Source: Nitrospinota bacterium (GTDB lineage Bacteria; UBA8248). From it: a DNA stretch of 9,343 nucleotides. Location of the stretch: positions 1-9,343 of the forward strand of contig JAPYQX010000093.1 in assembly GCA_029937135.1 (NCBI GenBank), in the 5' to 3' direction. The translations under genes were made by a program, and so were the position numbers. Below the pieces are notes generated by a model. It worked only from the letters and a program-made list of their open reading frames with translations, was not told the DNA's origin and made no database searches. Below, in pieces: positions 1 to 5,355 of the stretch; position 1 is the first letter of the stretch; each line of letters begins with the position of its first letter.

Positions 1-687
1 GCGGTAAAAGCTGTCGACGCGGGCACGCGCGGGAGAGGGATACATCTGCACCAGTACGGGCAGCCCGGCGAGCAGGATGAAAAACGAGGCAAGACAGAAT
101 ATGGCGGTCCGCTTTGATATGGCGAGGCCAAGGGGGGCCGAGCGCGATTCCTCGCCCGGAGGAAGCAGGAGCCGCCCAAGAAGCGCACCGCCCGCGATGA
201 TGACTATCTGGGCGCCGACTCCTCCCACCCCTAACGCAGCAACGGCGGCGGCAAGGGCGATGGTGGCGCGGGGGCGGTCCGGGCAGAGGTTCCCCGCCAT
301 CCCCCATACCGCGCGGGCGACGACGGCGACGGCGGCGATCTTGAGCCCGCCGAGCCAGCTCGCGCCGAAGGTCTCCTGAAGAGCCGGGAGCCCCATGGCG
401 AAGAGCACGAGAAGCGCCGCCGAGGGCAGCGTGAAGCCCAACCAGGCGGCGAGGCCGCCCGGTATTCCACAGCGGGCTATGCCTAAGGCGAAGCCGACCT
501 GGCTGCTCGCCGGGCCGGGCAGCGACTGGCAGAGCCCGATGAGGTCGGCGTAGGCGCGCTCGTCCACCCAGCCGCGCCGCTTGACGATCTCTTCCCTGTA
601 AAAACCCAGATGCGCGGTCGGCCCGCCGAAGGAAATGAAGCCCAGCCGGGTGAAGACGCGCAGGACCTCGAGGAAGTTTCCGTTCAC
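1..687 (-). CDS. chrA: Chromate transporter ChrA, N-terminal part (cut by window edge)
   Basis: Inner-membrane transporter of the CHR family, which in characterised members exports chromate; some members may serve other oxyanions. I translated 229 codons from a GTG at 687 to the window edge without a stop. The N-terminal CHR signature is clear: LGFISFGGPTAHLGFYR near residues 15-31, then LCQSLPGPASSQVGFALG near 52-69, then GGLAAWLGFTLPSA. Several hydrophobic segments follow. This is one CHR domain of about 200 residues plus the start of a linker; whether a second CHR domain follows (long form, about 400 aa) lies outside the window. GTG is chosen because GGAGG sits 6 nt upstream (694-698) and the protein then begins MNGNFLEV, just before the conserved block. 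The gene starts 37 nt after the stop of the upstream oxidoreductase, so they may be co-transcribed. A small hairpin (695-708) overlaps its ribosome binding site. Family assignment is firm; the substrate is inferred. Confidence 0.9.
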   Translation of the reverse strand, partial: MNGNFLEVLRVFTRLGFISFGGPTAHLGFYREEIVKRRGWVDERAYADLIGLCQSLPGPASSQVGFALGIARCGIPGGLAAWLGFTLPSAALLVLFAMGLPALQETFGASWLGGLKIAAVAVVARAVWGMAGNLCPDRPRATIALAAAVAALGVGGVGAQIVIIAGGALLGRLLLPPGEESRSAPLGLAISKRTAIFCLASFFILLAGLPVLVQMYPSPARARVDSFYR

Positions 688-724
688 GGGGAGCCTCCGG
701 GCGCGGAGCTTTTATGTGTTCAGA

Positions 725-1720
725 CTATCTGTAATTTGAAACCTCGACCGCTTTGCCGCTCGCCGCGCTCTCGATGATGGCCTCCTGAACCGCCACAATC
801 TCGATGCCCTCGGGGCCGCCCGTCTCGGGGGTGGCTCCCTCGCGGACGCACCGCGCGAACTCAGTCATCTGCTCGGCCAGGGCGTCGCCCGCTTCCACGG
901 GAAGCTCCTCGCGGGCCTGCTGATCTTTTTTCTGAAAATAGAGCTTCGCGCCCTCCTCGTCGGCCCAGGCATTGGCCTCGGTCCCGAAGGCGGCGGTCAT
1001 GCAGATTTTCGGCAGGACGAGCGAGCAACTGAAGTAGCCCAGCGGGCCGCTCTCGAACTCAAGGATGATCGTTAAGGCGTCGTCGAGGTTCCCCGCGCCG
1101 AGTATCTTTTTGCTGAAGGCGCAGACCTGCTTCACCGGCCCGGCCAGGTACTGGAGATTATCGATCATGTGAACCCCCAGGCCGGTCAGCCCGCCCGTGG
1201 GAACCTCCTTGGGGTCGTTGCGCCAGCCCGGCTTCGGGTTCTGCCCCATCGGGAGGGAGAGATTCGCCTCGAGCTGGTGGAGCATCCCCAACTCGCCTTT
1301 ATCGATCATCTCTTTTACGCGCCGGTTCCCGCCCTGTTTACGGCGGTTGTGGCCCACCTGAAGGGTGACACTCGCCTTCTGCGTCGCTTCGTAGCTCCGC
1401 TTTCCCTCGGCCACGGTGAGCGTCAGCGGCTTTTCGATGAAAACGTGCTTTCCGGCCGAGGCCGCCTCGCAAATCATGTCGGGGTGGGTCGAGTGCGGGG
1501 TGGCGATGAGAACACCCTCCACCTCCGGGTCGGCCAGCAATTCGTCCAGACTCGCCGCCTGGCGGCACCCGAATTTTTCGGCGAACGCTTTTCGGCTGTC
1601 CTCGTTTCTCGCGAAGCAACTGACCACCTCGGCGGCCCCGCTCCTGTTCACCGAGTCCACCAGCATACCGCCCCACCAGCCCACACCAATCGAAGCTAGT
1701 CGCACCTTATCGCCAGCCAT
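725..1720 (-). CDS. Gfo/Idh/MocA-family NAD(P)-dependent oxidoreductase
   Basis: Cytoplasmic dehydrogenase of the Gfo/Idh/MocA family, which oxidises or reduces sugars, inositols and related polyols with NAD(P). It has 331 aa, a normal length. The N-terminal Rossmann domain shows the dinucleotide motif IGVGWWG (residues 11-17), VLIATPHSTHP near 70-80 and the family EKP motif at 96-98, whose Lys is usually catalytic. The C-terminal domain carries GVHMID (182-187), with the His expected in the active site. ATG at 1720 is preferred over GTG at 1726, because GGAGG lies 8 nt before the ATG but only 2 nt before the GTG. The substrate cannot be read from the sequence: the neighbours (a chromate transporter downstream, a putative RNA upstream) give no pathway. 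A terminator sits about 190 nt upstream, so the gene either has its own promoter in 1721-1912 or is reached by readthrough. The T at 1735-1755 is AT-rich but shows no convincing -10. Confidence 0.9.
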   Translation of the reverse strand: MAGDKVRLASIGVGWWGGMLVDSVNRSGAAEVVSCFARNEDSRKAFAEKFGCRQAASLDELLADPEVEGVLIATPHSTHPDMICEAASAGKHVFIEKPLTLTVAEGKRSYEATQKASVTLQVGHNRRKQGGNRRVKEMIDKGELGMLHQLEANLSLPMGQNPKPGWRNDPKEVPTGGLTGLGVHMIDNLQYLAGPVKQVCAFSKKILGAGNLDDALTIILEFESGPLGYFSCSLVLPKICMTAAFGTEANAWADEEGAKLYFQKKDQQAREELPVEAGDALAEQMTEFARCVREGATPETGGPEGIEIVAVQEAIIESAASGKAVEVSNYR

Positions 1721-1912
1721 GTTCACTCCCTCCGGGATTGAAATAATTTAAATGAGATCGCGCCCCTGCCCCCGGAACCCTCTGGGCCACGGAGCGGCAT
1801 GATTCGGAAGATGAACAATAGATCAAAGAGGGAATTTTGTGAAAGTGCGGATTTCAGGAAAGTGGAGAAACACGGCACGAAGAAGCGCGGGCCGGGCCGG
1901 CCTTCTCCTCCC

Positions 1913-1949
1913 AAAAAAAATTCCCCCCGCCCGGAGAGCGGGGGGAATT
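1913..1949 (-). terminator. Strong intrinsic (Rho-independent) terminator
   Basis: On the minus strand, AATTCCCCCCGC pairs perfectly with GCGGGGGGAATT (12 bp, 7-nt loop TCTCCGG). It is followed at once by six more T (an eight-T run counting the stem end). This is a textbook terminator for minus-strand transcription only; on the plus strand the hairpin is followed by GAATAATAG with no T-run. It does not follow any protein-coding gene closely: the nearest upstream minus-strand stop codon is at 2385, more than 430 nt away. It therefore most likely ends a non-coding transcript, or acts as an attenuator ahead of the oxidoreductase. Confidence 0.9.
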
Positions 1950-2050
1950 GAATAATAGCGTGGCGACGGAGAGCCGAGCCAATCGGCGTCTCCAGCCGCC
2001 TACCTGAAGGAGCGTGCCGCCTTAACCGCTCCAACTGGCATTGTTTCTGC
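1913..2050 (-). ncRNA. Candidate small RNA or structured leader, about 138 nt
   Basis: A predicted minus-strand transcript starting about 12 nt after the -12 element and ending at the terminator would fold into three hairpins in series. Hairpin 1 pairs GGAGCG (2032-2027) with CGCTCC (2014-2009) around a 12-nt loop, GTTAAGGCGGCA. Hairpin 2 is the strongest internal one: GGAGA and GCCGA (1993-1989 and 1987-1983) pair with TCGGC and TCTCC (1977-1968), with one bulged base, a 5-nt loop and a 4-bp outer GGCG/CGCC extension. Hairpin 3 is the terminator. A unit of promoter, hairpins and terminator with no reading frame is the usual form of an intergenic sRNA. It does not resemble tRNA, tmRNA, 6S or SRP RNA as far as I can judge by eye. 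The alternative is a cis-acting leader of the oxidoreductase, with the terminator as attenuator. The start site is inferred. Confidence 0.5.
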
Positions 2051-2060
2051 CTAATTAGAA

Positions 2061-2076
2061 AGCAATTGCCATACCA
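2061..2076 (-). promoter_or_regulatory. Putative sigma-54 (-24/-12) promoter
   Basis: Read on the minus strand, the element is TGGTATGGCAATTGCT. Against the sigma-54 consensus TGGCACGRNNNTTGCW it has the invariant GG and GC with exactly 10 nt between them, and only two mismatches (C to T at two positions). It points toward the hairpins and terminator at 1913-2032, with a predicted start near 2050. A sigma-54 promoter needs an activator bound upstream; the palindrome GGCAATTGCC at 2126-2135 is the only symmetric site I see upstream, and it is rather close for an enhancer. Short consensus matches arise by chance, so confidence is moderate. Confidence 0.45.
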
Positions 2077-2305
2077 TTCATTGAATTTCCATAAGTCATT
2101 GAAAAAATATCGGAAAAAGGATTCGGGCAATTGCCGGAATTGTCAAAATGTCCTGCTTCAGGGCCTGATCAGGAAAATTTTGTTAAACCGGACTGCCAGT
2201 GTGGCATTTTCCCGGACCCTCTCCCCCGAGGGAAAAACCCTTCACAGGAAAAAGGCCCCGCCCGGCCCGGTACAATCTCAAGGCGGGGGAAAGAATCCGG
2301 GCGAG

Positions 2306-2329
2306 ATTTCGATTTCAATTTCAATTTCG
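2306..2329. repeat. Hexanucleotide microsatellite (ATTTCR)x4
   Basis: Four tandem units on the plus strand: ATTTCG, ATTTCA, ATTTCA, ATTTCG. The array lies in the non-coding stretch downstream of the lipoprotein gene. It is flanked by an imperfect direct repeat (AATCCGGGCGAGAT near 2294, AATCCGGGTGAAAT near 2371). No function is evident. Confidence 0.75.
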
Positions 2330-2384
2330 ACCTGGATATGGATACGCGGACTCGAATCTCTGGAATCAAAAAATCCGGGTGAAA

Positions 2385-2975
2385 TCAGGGAGGGCCGGGC
2401 AGGCCCGCGAGCGCTTCCTCGACCGCCGCGAGCATCTCGTTGCCCTGGCCGACAAGGGTCTCTCCCTCGGCCCGGGATTTCCAAAGAACCGACCCCTCCT
2501 CGGCGTCAATCAGCTTCATCTCCACCTCGGCCATGCAGTGATGGATTCCCGGGCACTCGCTCCAACCCCGGATCACCAACACCGCCCCCGCACCCGCCGT
2601 CAACACCTTGAGAAGGGTGGCCCTGTCTCCGGCCTCCGGAACTCCCTCCTTCCAGGCCAATTCTCCGGCGGCGTCCGGCCAATCGAGGACCTCGTAGCCG
2701 CGCGCCACGAGAACACCCTCGGGCAAAAAAGTCGCCTCGATGCGCTCCACCTTTTCCGCGGCCGGCGGATCAATATCCGCTGCTCTGTAAATGCCCCTGA
2801 AAAAACCCGTCCAGTGGTGGGAATAGCGGAAGGGCACGACCGTCACCGACCGGACCCGGGCCAACCGCTCCGGGTTGATAATCTCGGAGGTGCGGGACAA
2901 GCCATAGGCGCACCCGCTCGCCAGCATCAGCAGGACAAGGCCCCCGGCGCGGGCCCGAGAATACTTTCCGATCAT
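2385..2975 (-). CDS. Putative outer-membrane lipoprotein, GNA1162/DUF799-like
   Basis: Predicted 196-aa lipoprotein. The N-terminus MIGKYSRARAGG is followed by a short hydrophobic stretch and the lipobox LASGC (residues 18-22), so Cys22 would be lipidated after signal peptidase II cleavage. Residue +2 is Ala, which favours sorting to the outer membrane. The mature part has the layout of small lipoproteins that assist secretion or envelope machines: a VRSVTVVPF strand (about 47-55), then GAVLVIRGWSEC, and a LIDAEEGSVLWKSRAEGE strand late in the protein, as in the GNA1162/DUF799 group. That placement is by eye and tentative. The same frame stays open upstream to 3299, but that part is the shadow of the neighbouring gene. 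ATG at 2975 is chosen because it gives the signal peptide and overlaps the preceding stop as ATGA, which indicates translational coupling. It is the last gene of the pair with the HEITH membrane protein. Confidence 0.75.
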   Translation of the reverse strand: MIGKYSRARAGGLVLLMLASGCAYGLSRTSEIINPERLARVRSVTVVPFRYSHHWTGFFRGIYRAADIDPPAAEKVERIEATFLPEGVLVARGYEVLDWPDAAGELAWKEGVPEAGDRATLLKVLTAGAGAVLVIRGWSECPGIHHCMAEVEMKLIDAEEGSVLWKSRAEGETLVGQGNEMLAAVEEALAGLPGPP

Positions 2976-3706
2976 GCCTTCGCCGCCCATGCGAGACCGG
3001 CGCGGACCCAATCCCGGACCTGGTCCGCGCTCCAGGCATAGGCCCCGGCGTTCTCGCGCACAAGATTCTCCCAAAGCGGATCGAGAAGCCCAATGCCTCC
3101 CGTGGCGGCGATTGCGGCCCCGCCCGTCAAAAGCACTCCGATCAGGTAAATCACCGGCCACGAAAAAAACCTCCCTCTCCGCTGAATGTCCGGCTGAGAG
3201 GTGGCGAGGGTGCGAAGCGTCATCGCGACATGAAAGGAGAGCGCGGCCCCGGTCAGGAACGAAGTCGCCAGCCGGAGGCGCGGATCTCCAGTAGCCCACT
3301 CGGCCGCCGCTCCCGCTCCGAGGGCGATGAGCGCAAGGAGCGGGAAAAAATAGGGGGACAGGGTGATGAAAATATTCGTGCCGCTCATCGCCACCTCTCC
3401 ACTGTCTTTTGACACTATCAACCGGCTCACCTTTTTCCAGAATAAAAGGGCGAACAGGAGGTGCGTTATTTCATGGGCGAATGTGTAGAGAAACTCCGGC
3501 GGCCGAAGGCGGTGCCAGAGGAGATAAAGGGCGGCGCCCCCGGTCAGCGCCCAAGCCTCCGGTGTGAGCCACCAGCCGTCCGAACTGGAGGAAAGCAAAA
3601 AAGCCTCTGGAATCGTCCGGTAGAGGGCGAGGGTGACCGCCCAGCAGGCGGGCAGGAGGGCCAGCCCGGCGGCCCAGGCCAACAAGCGCGAAAATACGAA
3701 AGGCAA
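2972..3706 (-). CDS. Polytopic membrane protein with HExxH motif, M50B-like peptidase candidate
   Basis: A 244-aa integral membrane protein with about six hydrophobic segments (near residues 5-27, 50-64, 72-90, 108-132, 147-165 and 180-202). Residues 78-82 are HEITH, a zinc-metalloprotease HExxH motif lying inside a membrane segment (FLYTFAHEITHLLFALLFW). This is the arrangement of M50 intramembrane proteases, and especially of the shorter M50B-like proteins. The usual M50 NPDG motif is absent; QPDIQRRG near 171-178 offers Asp173 as a possible third zinc ligand, and SPYFFP (117-122) is another conserved-looking block. These ligands are inference. The start is a TTG at 3706 with AGAGG about 9 nt upstream; no in-frame ATG lies between it and the upstream stop. 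It overlaps the lipoprotein gene by 4 nt. It could instead be a non-catalytic relative of the family. It runs divergently from the DinB gene across a 285-nt gap. Confidence 0.75.
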   Translation of the reverse strand: MPFVFSRLLAWAAGLALLPACWAVTLALYRTIPEAFLLSSSSDGWWLTPEAWALTGGAALYLLWHRLRPPEFLYTFAHEITHLLFALLFWKKVSRLIVSKDSGEVAMSGTNIFITLSPYFFPLLALIALGAGAAAEWATGDPRLRLATSFLTGAALSFHVAMTLRTLATSQPDIQRRGRFFSWPVIYLIGVLLTGGAAIAATGGIGLLDPLWENLVRENAGAYAWSADQVRDWVRAGLAWAAKA

Positions 3707-3823
3707 TCTTCCAGGCCTCTTTTTCAGGGGCGGACCGGGCGGCGGAGCGTATCACTTGACCGGCCCCGAAAGAATACCCGCCGAGACAGCCGATTCCAAA
3801 GGGCCATTCTTTAAATCGCCATA

Positions 3824-3895
3824 GGAGCAGGCAATTCACCACCGGAGCGGGCAACTCTCCATCAGGGCAGGCGACTCACCGCCAGAGCGGGCCAC
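3824..3895. repeat. Degenerate 20-bp tandem repeat, about 3.6 copies
   Basis: Units begin at 3824, 3844, 3864 and (partial) 3884 and follow the pattern RGRGCRGGCRAYTCWCCRYC. The period is exactly 20 nt, and each copy differs by a few transitions. The array lies in the divergent promoter region between the HEITH membrane protein and the DinB cassette, ending about 15 nt before the AT-rich stretch upstream of the -35. It could be a helically phased protein-binding array (20 nt is close to two DNA turns) or a neutral tandem duplication. Confidence 0.7.
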
Positions 3896-3911
3896 AAAAT
3901 AAAAATATTTC

Positions 3912-3940
3912 TTGACCCCTGTGCCGCCCTCCCCAATACC
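3912..3940 (+). promoter_or_regulatory. Probable sigma-70-type promoter of the DinB/ArsR cassette
   Basis: TTGACC at 3912-3917 matches the -35 consensus in five of six bases. With a 17-nt spacer the -10 position is AATACC (3935-3940), a weak match; TACCTA (3937-3942) is an alternative with a 19-nt spacer. An A/T-rich run, AAAATAAAAATATTT, lies just upstream of the -35 and could serve as an UP element. The -10 overlaps the left half of the palindrome at 3935-3960, as expected for a promoter blocked by its repressor. Confidence 0.5.
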
Positions 3941-3960
3941 TAACCAATTGGTTAAGTATT
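3935..3960. promoter_or_regulatory. 26-bp palindromic operator, probable ArsR binding site
   Basis: The core TAACCAATTGGTTA (3941-3954) is a perfect 14-bp palindrome. The symmetry extends outward as AATAC (3935-3939) and GTATT (3956-3960), with only the C3940/A3955 pair mismatched, giving 25 of 26 positions symmetric. It overlaps the predicted -10 and ends 32 nt before the DinB start codon. ArsR-family repressors are dimers that bind AT-rich inverted repeats of this kind, often with AACC/GGTT half-sites when the partner gene is an AHSA1/SRPBCC protein. The ArsR gene in the same cassette (4621-4965) is therefore the likely binder; that pairing is inference. Confidence 0.75.
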
Positions 3961-3991
3961 ATTCCCCACAAGACCACTCAAGGAGACCGGC

Positions 3992-4516
3992 ATGGGTGAG
4001 ACGGACACCGTCGCCAAAACACTGGAAATCAACGATGTAATCGTTCAGATGGCCCTGGACGGGCTCTCCGAGGATGACCTCCTGAAGCAGCCGAACCCGG
4101 AGTCAAACCCCATCGGCTGGCTGCTCTGGCACATGGCCCGGACCGAGGACAACATCATCTCCATGTTCAGTGATGGCTCTACGGTATGGGCCCGGGACAA
4201 ATGGTTCGAGCGCATCACGGCACCCGGTGGCACCGAGGACGGAGGCGTCGGAAATACGCTGGAGCAGGTGCGTGCCTTTCGCGCCTCGAAGGAGGTTCTT
4301 CTCGCCTATTCCGGGGAGGTGCGCGCGAACACGCTGTCGGTACTTCCCTCGCTTACGGAGGAAGCGCTGGAAAGCGAAGTGGCGGACGCTCCCCTTCCGA
4401 TAATTCAGAAGAAAAAAGACTTCCTGGCGATTCTTCTGACCGACTACTCCCAGCACTGCGGACAGATTTGCTACCTGCGGGGCTATCTGACCGGGCCGGG
4501 CTGGTTTGAATTTTAG
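3992..4516 (+). CDS. DinB-superfamily protein (four-helix putative metalloenzyme)
   Basis: A 174-aa soluble protein of the DinB/YfiT-like superfamily, four-helix bundles that bind a divalent metal through histidines. Characterised relatives include thiol-dependent transferases (mycothiol or bacillithiol) and stress-induced proteins; the exact reaction here is unknown. The family signature is PIGWLLWHMARTEDN (residues 40-54) with His47. The second signature, DYSQHCGQICYLRGYLTGPGW (151-171), has His155. A third His is not obvious, so the metal site may be incomplete or use carboxylates. AAGGAG sits 6 nt before the ATG. It is the first gene behind the palindromic operator and is followed 104 nt later by arsR. 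A GGCT/AGCC stem (4499-4518) plus a seven-T run overlaps the stop and could attenuate transcription between them, though the stem is only 4 bp. Confidence 0.88.
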   Translation: MGETDTVAKTLEINDVIVQMALDGLSEDDLLKQPNPESNPIGWLLWHMARTEDNIISMFSDGSTVWARDKWFERITAPGGTEDGGVGNTLEQVRAFRASKEVLLAYSGEVRANTLSVLPSLTEEALESEVADAPLPIIQKKKDFLAILLTDYSQHCGQICYLRGYLTGPGWFEF

Positions 4517-4567
4517 CCTTTTTTTCAGAGCGCACGGAATGGAAACGGCGACACCGACAGTCACATC

Positions 4568-4594
4568 GGCCACCTGACCTGATTGGGGGTGGCC
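4568..4594 (+). repeat. 7-bp inverted repeat upstream of arsR
   Basis: GGCCACC (4568-4574) pairs with GGTGGCC (4588-4594) around a 13-nt loop, 26 nt before the arsR start. No T-run follows, so it is not a typical terminator. It may be an mRNA structure between the DinB and arsR genes that adjusts their relative expression or stability. Confidence 0.45.
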
Positions 4595-4620
4595 TCCCAT
4601 TTAATCATTGAGAGGTAGCG

Positions 4621-4965
4621 ATGCTCCTCCCCCTGTCAGATGAGTTGGACAGAACCTTCTCGGCGCTGGCGGACCCGACCCGGCGGGCCATTCTCTCGAG
4701 CCTGTCGCGGGGAGGCTCTTCGGTCGGTGAGCTTGCCGCGCCGTTCAACATGTCCCTGCCGGCCGTCTCGAGGCATCTTCGCGTCCTCGAAAGGGCGGGT
4801 CTCCTCCACCGCGAGAAGTGTGGAAGAGTACGCCGGTGCAGCCTCGAGGCCGCACCCATGGCGGAGGCCGCCGACTGGCTCTCTTTATATCGGCGCTTCT
4901 GGGAGGGCCAGCTCGACTCGCTGGCGGACTATCTTGGCGAAGTGGCCGGTGAGGAGACGCCATGA
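4621..4965 (+). CDS. ArsR/SmtB-family transcriptional repressor (non-metal type)
   Basis: A 114-aa winged-helix DNA-binding protein. The block ALADPTRRAILSSLSRG (15-31) and the helix-turn-helix VGELAAPFNMSLPAVSRHLRVLERAGLL (35-62, shown in part) are typical of ArsR. The metal-binding ELCVCDL motif of arsenic and zinc sensors is absent: the equivalent position reads SVGELA, and the only cysteines (67 and 73) are near the wing. This fits the subgroup found beside AHSA1/SRPBCC genes, which also shares the C-terminal YRRFWEGQLDSLADYL pattern (90-105). It likely binds the palindrome at 3935-3960 and represses the whole cassette, including itself. The inducing signal is unknown. The start is ATG 4621 with AGAGG 5 nt upstream. 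Its stop overlaps the next ATG as ATGA, indicating coupling to the downstream gene. Confidence 0.92.
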   Translation: MLLPLSDELDRTFSALADPTRRAILSSLSRGGSSVGELAAPFNMSLPAVSRHLRVLERAGLLHREKCGRVRRCSLEAAPMAEAADWLSLYRRFWEGQLDSLADYLGEVAGEETP

Positions 4966-5312
4966 CCGAAACGGGAAACATGGAAAAAGAAAAAGCGTTG
5001 TTCGATAAAATCGCCGGGAAATTAACAGCCGAGCACAGCGGCGTCGTACCGGGGAAGATGATGTCCTCGCCCGGCATTAGATACAAAAACAAGGTGTTCG
5101 CCTTCTACAATAAAAAGGAGATGACCTTCCGGTTGGGCAAGGATTTCCGGTCCGGGGATTTTAAAATCGAGCGCTACAGCCTGCTCAGCCCCTTCAAGAC
5201 CAAGCCGCCTCTCGCCGGGTGGTTTCAAATCCTCTACTCGGAGCGCCGGAAATGGGAGCCGCTGGCCCGGTGTGCGCTCGAAGTGATGACCGGCGAGCTT
5301 TCGAAAAAATAG
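4962..5312 (+). CDS. Small TfoX-N-like protein
   Basis: A 116-aa soluble protein. The pattern VVPGKMMSSPGIRYKNKVFAFY (28-49), with a later LGKDF and PFKTKPPLAGWFQI (77-90), resembles the TfoX/Sxy N-terminal-domain fold. Stand-alone proteins of this type often accompany ArsR, DinB and SRPBCC genes. The resemblance is by eye, and it could instead be a distinct conserved hypothetical family. No catalytic motif, signal peptide or membrane segment is visible. Translation is coupled to arsR by the ATGA overlap; GAGGAG lies 5 nt before the ATG. A second ATG at 4980 has no comparable ribosome binding site. As the third gene of the cassette it is probably under the same ArsR control. Its role is unknown. 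Confidence 0.7.
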   Translation: MTETGNMEKEKALFDKIAGKLTAEHSGVVPGKMMSSPGIRYKNKVFAFYNKKEMTFRLGKDFRSGDFKIERYSLLSPFKTKPPLAGWFQILYSERRKWEPLARCALEVMTGELSKK

Positions 5313-5355
5313 ACCACATACAAAACAAACCGTAATTCGGATAAGGAGAACGCCG

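Larger units (their letters stand above)
1721..2384. other. Protein-free region of about 660 nt with RNA-like elements
   Basis: No open frame here looks like a protein: the longest (minus strand, 1723-2130) runs through the terminator hairpin and has no recognisable pattern. The region does hold the intrinsic terminator at 1913-1949, two hairpins between 1962 and 2032, a -24/-12 promoter match at 2061-2076 and the hexanucleotide repeat at 2306-2329. The short palindrome GGCAATTGCC at 2126-2135 shares nine bases with the promoter element (2062-2070). A consensus -35 TTGACA (2146-2141, minus) has only a weak -10 (AATCCT) 17 nt further on. The part 2150-2300 shows nothing I can name. Part of 2295-2385 contains an imperfect repeat, AATCCGGGCGAGAT near 2294 and AATCCGGGTGAAAT near 2371. 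Confidence 0.6.

Noticed and set aside
1950..2050. tRNA or tRNA-like gene on the minus strand
   Set aside because: The hairpins do not form a cloverleaf, no TTCRANY T-loop is present, and there is no acceptor stem.
2036..2051. A plus-strand GG-N10-GC match resembling a -24/-12 promoter
   Set aside because: It fits the consensus less well than the minus-strand site, lacks the TTGC, and no gene or terminator follows on the plus strand.
1723..2130. A 135-residue open frame on the minus strand across the intergenic region
   Set aside because: It runs through the terminator hairpin, has no family-like pattern, and the RNA-type structures explain the region better.
2199..3041. A 280-residue plus-strand open frame
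   Set aside because: It is antisense to the lipoprotein gene, with His/Arg-rich low-similarity sequence typical of a shadow frame in GC-rich DNA.
2976..3299. N-terminal extension of the lipoprotein frame (minus strand)
   Set aside because: It overlaps the HEITH membrane protein in another frame and would bury the lipobox inside a long Arg-rich sequence; ATG 2975 gives a proper signal peptide.
3824..3895. CRISPR array
   Set aside because: The 20-nt units are contiguous with no spacers, and no cas-like genes are nearby.
4499..4525. Intrinsic terminator after the DinB gene
   Set aside because: A seven-T run is present, but the stem is only 4 bp with a 12-nt loop, so it is too weak to call.
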